Assembly (NCBI RefSeq): GCF_019774615.1
Contig: NZ_CP081497.1
Coordinates: 1,302,001 to 1,366,000, forward strand
Source of the DNA: Streptomyces sp. BHT-5-2
GTDB taxonomy: Bacteria; Actinomycetota; Actinomycetes; Streptomycetales; Streptomycetaceae
Length of the DNA: 64,000 nt
Direction: 5' to 3'
Part shown: piece after piece, positions 58,806-64,000 of the stretch
Position numbering within the stretch: the first letter of the stretch is position 1
How the letters are laid out: every line of letters begins with the position of its first letter
The notes under the pieces: generated by a model
Told to the model about the DNA's origin: nothing
Database searches by the model: none
The model's input: the letters and a program-made list of their open reading frames with translations, nothing else
Made by a program: the position numbers and the translations under genes

Positions 58806-59512
58806 TGCCCCCCCAACGCCGCAGCCCTAAGCCCGCGTTGAACGAAGCAGCCCAACTCTCCGACCAGCTCCTCACCGCCGGCTACACCAAACGCGACATC
58901 GCACGCATCATCAACCGCGACCCCTCCCTCGTCTCCCAGTTCTACACACGCCACAAAGGCGCCGCCTTCGTCCCCGCCCTCCGCCACACCCTGGCCGCCG
59001 TCCACGCCGGCATCACCGACACCAGCGAACTCGCCGCCCTCGCCGCCCCCCACATCACCCGTCGTACCACCGCCGCCGGCACCCGCGCCCGCGTACGCAC
59101 CAAAGCCGTCCTCATCACCCCCACCGGCACCGGCACCGGCCGCGCCGGCGCCCAAGCCATCGCCTCCGGCTCCACCCGCCTACGCCCCCTCATCGCCGAA
59201 GCAGCCCGCCAACGCCTCCGCCTGGCCTTCACCATCCGCATGCCAAAGAGTGGCTACACCCACGCCTCGGGCAGCCGCCTGGACTCACCCGGCGTACGTC
59301 GCGAGGTCGTCCAACGCGCTGATCACACCGAAGAACGCTCCTACGGCTCAGCCACCACTGGTGGTTTCGACGCTGCCGAGTTCGCTCAACGCGTCGACGC
59401 AGCAGGGGGCGACGTGACCGCAGCCGTCCAGCAGTGGCTGCTGGAAACCGGTCGCATCCACCCCGGCGCCCATATCACCCACCTGGAAATCCGCACCTGG
59501 CGACCCCGCTGA
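58805..59512 (+). CDS. HTH protein, candidate telomere terminal protein (Tpg/Tpc-like)
   Basis: A 235-residue basic protein from ATG 58805, overlapping the previous stop. Residues about 18-50 are a helix-turn-helix (DQLLTAGYTKRDIARIINRD, PSLVSQFYTRHKG). A very basic Thr/Arg-rich region follows (ITRRTTAAGTRARVRTKAVL). Then comes RQRLRLAFTIRMPKSGYTHA, SGSRLDSPGVRREVV, which in spacing resembles EQGFVFHTRARFGFAAAAGS, TDDPRVRDIDV of Tpg, the protein attached to Streptomyces chromosome ends. The C-terminus (AAVQQWLLETGRIHPGAHIT, HLEIRTW) is also laid out as in Tpg. Length (Tpg about 185, Tpc about 260) and gene order agree. Similarity is weak and judged by eye. Confidence 0.5.
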   Translation: MPPQRRSPKPALNEAAQLSDQLLTAGYTKRDIARIINRDPSLVSQFYTRHKGAAFVPALRHTLAAVHAGITDTSELAALAAPHITRRTTAAGTRARVRTKAVLITPTGTGTGRAGAQAIASGSTRLRPLIAEAARQRLRLAFTIRMPKSGYTHASGSRLDSPGVRREVVQRADHTEERSYGSATTGGFDAAEFAQRVDAAGGDVTAAVQQWLLETGRIHPGAHITHLEIRTWRPR

Positions 59513-59616
59513 CACACCCGTCGCGCATGGGCTAAAGGTTGTCCCGTAATTGCGAGCTGGGCCTAGTCTGAACCAGCTACCTGGGTACCGATCTTCTGGA
59601 GAGTGAGAGTGCGCCT

Positions 59617-60087
59617 ATGGGCATATCCATGCGCGAGCTTGAGGACAGCGACCTGCCGATCTTCTGGCAGCAGTTGACGGACCCCGAGTTGCAGCAGATG
59701 GCAGCTGTGACCAGGAAGTATCACTACGATCGCGGCCACTTCGACCAGCACTGGACGAAGGTATGCTCGGACCCGTCCGTGATCTTGCGAACCGTTCTCG
59801 CTGACGGCGCTGTAGCAGGACACGCCGCTGTCTTCGGTCTGCCGTCAGAGCGTGAGGTCACGTACGTCATCGGGCGAGCCCATTGGGGCCAGGGTATTGC
59901 CACTGCGGCCCTGGCTGAACTGATCAAGCTGGAGCCCGCGAGGCCGCTGCACGTTGACGCTGCCGCTGACAATGCCGGCTCCATCCGCGTGCTGGAGAAG
60001 TGCGGCTTCATTGTCACGGGGAAGAGCCGGTGCTTCGCCCGGGCTCGTGGCCAGGACATCGACCTGGCGCACTTGACGCTGAGCTGA
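59617..60087 (+). CDS. GNAT-family N-acetyltransferase
   Basis: A 156-residue protein from ATG 59617 (MGISMRELEDSDLPIFWQQL). GNAT core: VTYVIGRAHWGQGIATAALA, the acetyl-CoA pyrophosphate loop (R/QxxGxG/A), then VDAAADNAGSIRVLEKCGFI, the fold's final strand-helix pair. It transfers an acetyl group from acetyl-CoA to an amine of a small molecule or protein N-terminus; the substrate is unknown. It stands alone after the telomere-like operon. Confidence 0.9.
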   Translation: MGISMRELEDSDLPIFWQQLTDPELQQMAAVTRKYHYDRGHFDQHWTKVCSDPSVILRTVLADGAVAGHAAVFGLPSEREVTYVIGRAHWGQGIATAALAELIKLEPARPLHVDAAADNAGSIRVLEKCGFIVTGKSRCFARARGQDIDLAHLTLS

Positions 60088-60113
60088 GCATGCCGCCGCT
60101 GTCAGGACCGCTC

Positions 60114-60340
60114 AACCGGCCAACGCGAGGTTGTGCAGACGGGCGATGCCGAGCATGGCCTGGTGAACGCCGTTGCCCTTGAGTCTCGGCAGTCCCTGAG
60201 GATTTTCCAGTTCTTTAGCCGGGACAGGGCGTGTTCCACCCGGGCTCGCGCCCGGCGGTGGACGGCGTTCTCCGACTCCTGTTCTTGTTCAGCGCCACCA
60301 ATTCCCCCTCTTCGGTCCGACTGTAGCTCCCTGCAACTGG
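60114..60340 (-). pseudogene. IS5-family transposase C-terminal fragment
   Basis: On the minus strand HRRARARVEHALSRLKNWKI then LRDCR, continuing after a frame change as LKGNGVHQAMLGIARLHNLA then LAG and a stop. This is the end of the DDE_Tnp_4-type IS5 transposases (HRxxRxxVEHxxxRLKxWxIL...AIAxLHNL). The catalytic domain is absent and the frame is broken. Confidence 0.75.
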
Positions 60341-60407
60341 CCTGTCCCGCAGGTATTCCTGGGTTCGGCAACCCCGCTGTCTCAGCCCAGGTCCGGGGCC
60401 CCATATC

Positions 60408-60821
60408 TCAGGGTCGTGGTTTTTCTTCAGAACCGGTATCAGCAGCCGTCCGCTCCGCCCACTCGCGCACTGTCACGGCATGCTCCATGCGGCTGACGAT
60501 CTCCTTCTTGGACGCCGTGTCCAGGGTCTCCGGGATCTTGTCGAAGGTGTCGGGAAGGACGTCGAGCAGACCCCAGATCTGTTCGCCGGTGCTGACAGTC
60601 AGCAGTTGCTGGCACCTCCACTGCAGCGGCGTCTCGGGACGGTGCGTGAGCCGCTGCACGAGCGTCGGGAACAGGTAGTGCGTCGCCTCTGCGGCGAGGT
60701 GCTCTCGGAGCCAGTCGACTGGGAGTCGCTGGCTGAAGCCGTGCATGGCAGCCTCCTGGGCCAGGTCCAGGAGCTGAGCAGTGTCGACGGCTCGGACGGT
60801 GCGGGGAAGGGGCGGGGTCAT
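60408..60821 (-). CDS. Hypothetical protein
   Basis: About 137 residues from ATG 60821 (MTPPLPRTVRAVDTAQLLDL). The protein is helical and soluble (HGFSQRLPVDWLREHLAAEA, PLQWRCQQLLTVSTGEQIWG) with no signal peptide or known motif. The repeated Trp/Leu pattern could be a small protein-binding domain. It stands 37 bases downstream of the 104-residue protein gene, same direction, so an operon is possible. Confidence 0.6.
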   Translation of the reverse strand: MTPPLPRTVRAVDTAQLLDLAQEAAMHGFSQRLPVDWLREHLAAEATHYLFPTLVQRLTHRPETPLQWRCQQLLTVSTGEQIWGLLDVLPDTFDKIPETLDTASKKEIVSRMEHAVTVREWAERTAADTGSEEKPRP

Positions 60822-60858
60822 GTCGCGATGATGCCAAGAAGCCTCCGCGGCCGAGAGG

Positions 60859-61173
60859 TCAGCGGGGCCGGGATGCAATCTGGCGACGGACAGGACCCCA
60901 GACCTCCTCGAACTCCTCGAAGGTGAGTTGTTCGGGGTCGTGGCCTTCCCAATCTGAGACGGGCAGCTCGGCTGTGATCCCGAACCTGCTGTCGTACTCA
61001 TCGAGGCGGCCTGCGTCGTGGGCCTGCTGCCATTCGTCGAGAGAGGCGGCTGCGATCGGTGTCAGCCCAGGCCCTTGAAGTTCGACCTGCCTGGTCACCC
61101 AGCCTTCGGCGTCGACCTCGAAGTAGAACCAGACATCTTCCTCGTCCCAGTAGCAACGCATCCATGTGGTCAC
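60859..61173 (-). CDS. Small conserved hypothetical protein
   Basis: A 104-residue acidic protein from GTG 61173 (MTTWMRCYWDEEDVWFYFEV). Its two parts, a beta-rich front (WFYFEVDAEGWVTRQVELQG) and a helical back (SLDEWQQAHDAGRLDEYDSR, FEEFEEVWGPVRRQIA), are a common pattern in Streptomyces small proteins. Function is unknown. The ribosome binding site is weak. Confidence 0.7.
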   Translation of the reverse strand: MTTWMRCYWDEEDVWFYFEVDAEGWVTRQVELQGPGLTPIAAASLDEWQQAHDAGRLDEYDSRFGITAELPVSDWEGHDPEQLTFEEFEEVWGPVRRQIASRPR

Positions 61174-61341
61174 CGGTCAATGATGACGGTGCTCGAACGA
61201 GGTACGGCAGCGACCTGCTGTCTTGTCACAGTGCATCTGGCTGCTGACCTGCCGGGTGCCATGTCGTTTGCGAACGGTGTTCTTCGGTATTCCCAAACGC
61301 CATGGCTTCCGGGGAAGTCCGCTGAGGTTCAGAAGATCGGC

Positions 61342-61803
61342 TCAGCCGTCCTGCCCATCGGCAGAGGTGTCCGTGTCGCCCGGAGACGGCGCAGTGGTCG
61401 GCGGTGGTGCTTCCTCCGGTAGCAGGCCCCAACCGAGGTGCCTTGTGAGGAACGCAGCGACCTGATCCGCATCTGTGCACTCTGCGGGCAGGTCACCCGG
61501 CCGTGGCCGGTAGAGGTCAATGAGTTCATCCCGCAGTCGAGCATCCAGAACCGGTATTCGATAGCGGTTGATGGTCCCTCGGTAGAAAAGCCAGTCGAAG
61601 ATCCGGACGGCAGGGCAACGGCCGGACTGCGGCACTTCCGCGAGATGGCCGTCCTGCCAGGAGCCGACGTAGGCGTAGTGCGCCTGCTTCAACGCTCCGT
61701 CGAGGGTTGGAGTGGGGAGGTCCTTCAGATTCCAGTAGGTACGGGCTTCGGCTTCAGGTATGGGTTCCGGGACTGCGGCAAGCCAGAGGCGATATTCGAG
61801 CAC
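61342..61803 (-). CDS. Hypothetical protein
   Basis: A 153-residue protein from GTG 61803 (MLEYRLWLAAVPEPIPEAEA). The central part is aromatic-rich (ALKQAHYAYVGSWQDGHLAE, VRIFDWLFYRGTINRYRIP) and looks like a compact alpha/beta domain. The Thr/Pro/Asp-rich C-terminus is disordered. No family is recognised. It is divergent from the GNAT gene at 61971. Confidence 0.6.
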   Translation of the reverse strand: MLEYRLWLAAVPEPIPEAEARTYWNLKDLPTPTLDGALKQAHYAYVGSWQDGHLAEVPQSGRCPAVRIFDWLFYRGTINRYRIPVLDARLRDELIDLYRPRPGDLPAECTDADQVAAFLTRHLGWGLLPEEAPPPTTAPSPGDTDTSADGQDG

Positions 61804-61970
61804 CGAAGCAGCCTGTCAGACCATCTCACCCGGACTGGTCTTGCGATCGGCACCGCCCGGTTCGAAGCGTGGGTTGCGTCGGTTCGCCTGCGGCCCTTCA
61901 GGGGCCGGGGGCGGCAGCGCTGAGAGTGCCGATTATCGACGAGTCCTTTGCCTTCGGCAGGATGGGCGTC

Positions 61971-62504
61971 ATGACTGAGATCCGTACCCCCCGCCTTCTG
62001 CTCCGTCGCTGGCATGACGACGACCTCGTGCCCATGGCCGACATCAACGCCGACCCGCGGGTCATGCGCTGGATCGACGACGGTTCGGTGCGCGACCTGG
62101 ACCAGACGGCAGAGGCCATCGAGTGGTGGGAGGAGGAGTGGGACGAGGAGGGCTTCGGCCTCTTCGCCGTCGAGCTGCTGGCCTCGGGTGAACTGGCCGG
62201 CTTCACGGGGCTGTCCGTGCCCGAGTTCCTGCCGGAGGTAGGGCCCGCCGTGGCTATCAGCTGGCGGCTCGGCGCACAGTTCTGGGGCCAGGGCTACGCG
62301 TCCGAAGCCGCCCAAGCCACGCTGGAGTTCGCACTCCAGGACCGTGGCCTGGACCACGTCATCAGCATCAGCCGGGCCGGTGACGCTGCCTCCGAGAACG
62401 TCATCCGCAAGCTCGGAATGGTGCTGGAGCGCGAGACGACCCACCCGGTGCACGGTTATCCGCTGCGCGTTCACACCATCGACCTCACCGAGTACCAGGC
62501 GTGA
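61971..62504 (+). CDS. GNAT-family N-acetyltransferase (RimJ/RimL-like)
   Basis: A 177-residue protein. ATG 61971 (MTEIRTPRLLLRRWHDDDLV) is preferred over ATG 61962 because the family starts with T.RL.LR. GNAT motifs: AISWRLGAQFWGQGYASEAA (acetyl-CoA loop GQGYA) and ISISRAGDAASENVIRKLGM. The layout ATPRLxLRxW...WxxxxxxG is that of the RimJ/RimL branch, which acetylates N-termini or small amines. The substrate is unknown. Confidence 0.92.
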   Translation: MTEIRTPRLLLRRWHDDDLVPMADINADPRVMRWIDDGSVRDLDQTAEAIEWWEEEWDEEGFGLFAVELLASGELAGFTGLSVPEFLPEVGPAVAISWRLGAQFWGQGYASEAAQATLEFALQDRGLDHVISISRAGDAASENVIRKLGMVLERETTHPVHGYPLRVHTIDLTEYQA

Positions 62505-62620
62505 ACCAGCCGAGCCTCGGCGTACTCCAGGACGACCTCGACGCCTTCCCAGGGCTGTTGAGCGACGCTGAGGATGTGTGTGAAGGCGACGTGCTGGTTG
62601 TCGACGGCGTGGTGTGAAAT

Positions 62621-62650
62621 GACCCCGGCGGCCGTCAGGCCGCCGGGGTC
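62621..62650. terminator. Strong terminator, probably bidirectional
   Basis: A perfect 12-bp stem gaccccggcggc/gccgccggggtc with loop cgtcag lies 26 bases beyond the minus-strand ATPase stop and also follows the plus-strand GNAT gene. Confidence 0.8.
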
Positions 62651-62675
62651 GTCGTGAACGTGGTCGGTTTCGTCG

Positions 62676-63489
62676 TCACTCTGTCGCGTGTGTCTCGCTG
62701 ATCGCGATGCGTGTGGAGGACTCGTCCACGATGCTCTTCTCGTCGGCGAACGCGGCGATGAGGGACTGCAGGGCGATGTTGTCGACCGAGCGGGGCAGGC
62801 CGCGGCTGGTGAGGTGGATCAGGTCGACGGCGTCGTCGGAGAACAACGGGTCCGATCGCCCGGCGATCGTCAGGTGGTGCTTGATGTAACTGGTGGTCTC
62901 CTCCCTCGTCATGATCGGCATCTGGTAGCTGATCGAGATCCGCTGGTCCAGAGCTGCGAGGACACCGTGCTTCATCCGCTTCCGCAACGTGGGCTGCCCG
63001 ATCAGCAACACCGCGAACGGCGTCGTGGAGTCCATCTCGTAGTTCGTGAGCATGCGGATCGCGTCCAGCTCGTGGTGGTCGAGGAGACGCGACTCGTCGA
63101 TCACGACCGCAGGAGTGCGGCCGCGCTTGTCGACCTCGGCGGCCAGCGCCGCGGACGCCTGAGCTGCCAGAGCGGCCGACTGGTACTTCGGGGTGCCCCC
63201 GAGGCTGGTGACGATGCGGTCATAGAGGCTGCGCATGCCGACCTCCGGATTGGGCTGGTGGATCACGGTGAAGCGGGCCGGGTCGAGCGAGGAGACGGCG
63301 CCTTTGAGGGCGACGGTCTTGCCCACACCGACCTCGCCGGTGACCACGCCGATCGCCCGGTTGTTGATGCACCACGCGATGCGGGCCGCGGCCTCTCGAT
63401 GGGAATCGTGCTGATGGAGCATGGAGGGCCAGGTCCCTGCCGAAGGGGACGCGGGTGAAGCCGTAGTAGCCCTGGACGCGGTCGATCAA
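62676..63489 (-). pseudogene. ExeA/TniB-like AAA ATPase of a transposon, frameshifted
   Basis: A natural start is TTG 63489, with AGGAGG 5 bases upstream, reading IDRVQGYYGFTRVPFGRDLA, typical of ExeA-like proteins. The frame then shifts by one base (net) near 63425, and the rest continues from MLHQHDSHREAAARIAWCIN to the stop. The ATPase core is intact: Walker A TGEVGVGKTVALKG, Walker B AVVIDESRLLDH and sensor region LLIGQPTLRKRM. From ATG 63422 a 248-residue protein could still be made. In transposons such ATPases work with a DDE transposase, which lies upstream here. Confidence 0.7.
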
Positions 63490-63762
63490 GGAATCCTCCT
63501 GGGGCAGGGCCAGAACTCCGCCTGGGCAGCGGACAGTTCGGCTGATTCGTCGGCTGCGGTCCGCTGGGCGAGCCGGACGGCGAGACGGACCGCGCGGAAC
63601 GGTGCGGACGGCGAGAGTGTCGAAAGGGCCGGTGTCCTGTTCGGTGCGGTGGCAGCAGATCTCCGCCAGGGCCAGGGCTCGGTCGGCCAGCTCGCGGGGC
63701 GTGAGCATGAACAGGTCGGGTTCGGGGTCGAAGTACAGTTCCTCGGCTCGGGTCGGCTTCAC
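63486..63762 (-). pseudogene. Small transposon protein, frameshifted
   Basis: From GTG 63762, overlapping the transposase stop (GTGA), the frame reads KPTRAEELYFDPEPDLFMLT, PRELADRALALAEICCHRTE. Near 63605 the coding frame changes to FRAVRLAVRLAQRTAADESA, ELSAAQAEFWP, ending TGA at 63486, which overlaps the ATPase TTG. It is a short helical protein between transposase and ATPase, of unknown role in the element. Confidence 0.5.
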
Positions 63763-64000
63763 TGCTTGCCCGTGAATCGTTCGTCAGGGACGAGTAGTTG
63801 ATGCCCTTGGCGGTGTTCGCGGTGTGCGCCTCGTCGAGGATCTTGAGGTAGTCGATCCCGGTCGGCGGCGCCGGCTCGGCCGGCGACTCCGGACTCGCCT
63901 TGGGGTGGGCATGGCGGCCGACGTGGTGCGGGACCGCCTTGCCCAGGGCCTTGCCGGAGGCCCTCACCTCGATGTCGGTCAGGTCGAACGGGTCGAAGAC
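63759..64000 (-). pseudogene. Mu-type DDE transposase C-terminus (cut by window edge, frameshifted)
   Basis: The frame entering from the right reads VFDPFDLTDIEVR, GKALGKAVPHHVGRHAHPKA, TGIDYLKILDEAHTANTAKG, INYSSL. This is the C-terminal beta-barrel and tail of Mu/TnsB-like integrase-fold transposases (DPFDLTxIEV). Near 63785 the frame shifts to DERFTGKQ and a TGA, which overlaps the next start. The catalytic domain lies outside the window. Confidence 0.7.

Noticed and set aside
59528..59545. Sequence ggttgtcccgtaatt as an IS end
   Set aside because: It resembles ends of IS5-type elements, but the matching end near the IS5 fragment at 60114-60340 was not found and an intact GNAT gene lies between.
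62505..62620. Coding-like minus-strand segment (DNQHVAFTHILSVAQQPWEG)
   Set aside because: About 38 codons without start or recognised family; possibly gene debris but not supportable.

Overview
The window is chromosomal or linear-plasmid DNA from a high-GC actinomycete, almost certainly Streptomyces or a close relative. The coding strands show strong G/C bias at third codon positions and frequent GTG starts. The gene families are typical of Streptomyces: WXG-type secreted proteins, crystallin-like secreted proteins, a KilB-like protein, an MAB_1171c/ImmA/XRE module and CYP-class P450s. There are few housekeeping genes. Regulators, oxidoreductases, secreted hydrolases and many broken transposases dominate, which points to an accessory, arm-like region. 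No rRNA, tRNA or CRISPR array was seen.

Layout. 0-5.4 kb: the start of an aldo/keto reductase, a LysR gene that has lost its DNA-binding domain, a secreted crystallin-like protein, an MFS exporter, and a divergent SDR/LysR pair. 5.5-8.8 kb: a minus-strand operon of WXG-type (type VII secretion-like) proteins. 9-16 kb: small secreted proteins, a CE4 polysaccharide deacetylase, an FAD monooxygenase and a large conserved hypothetical. 16-30 kb: TetR/amidase and TetR/SDR divergons with visible palindromic operators, a secreted HNH nuclease, an aminoglycoside-type kinase, a second crystallin-like protein and a large secreted SGNH esterase. 31-36 kb: a secreted sedolisin peptidase, a class I P450, a DinB protein and IS remnants. 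36.4-38.5 kb: a P450 preceded by a 31-residue aromatic-rich peptide gene, a candidate P450-modified RiPP locus. 39-45.8 kb: transposase debris, a three-gene MAB_1171c/ImmA/XRE module, then a four-gene overlapping operon (membrane hydroxylase, PrpF-type isomerase, AbrB-type membrane protein, LigI-like amidohydrolase) suggesting dicarboxylate or pyrone catabolism. 46.8-48.7 kb: a monooxygenase/TetR divergon with three operator repeats spaced exactly 17 bp apart.

49-64 kb is mobile-element-like: a KilB-like protein, a second WXG locus interrupted by an IS110 fragment, an endonuclease VII-type HNH protein and a TniQ-like protein. It also holds an overlapping operon of a MerR/Xis-like regulator, a 710-residue polymerase-like protein and a 235-residue HTH protein. 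By gene order and motif layout, this pair resembles the telomere-replication pairs of Streptomyces linear replicons (Tap/Tpg, Tac/Tpc), but it is clearly divergent. The right end holds two GNAT enzymes, small conserved proteins and a degraded transposon (Mu-type transposase, small protein, ExeA-like ATPase) in which each gene carries a frameshift.

The two strongest candidates for something undescribed are the telomere-like pair at 56.0-59.5 kb and the peptide/P450 locus at 36.4-38.0 kb. Both assignments rest on reading motifs and context by eye. No database search was possible.
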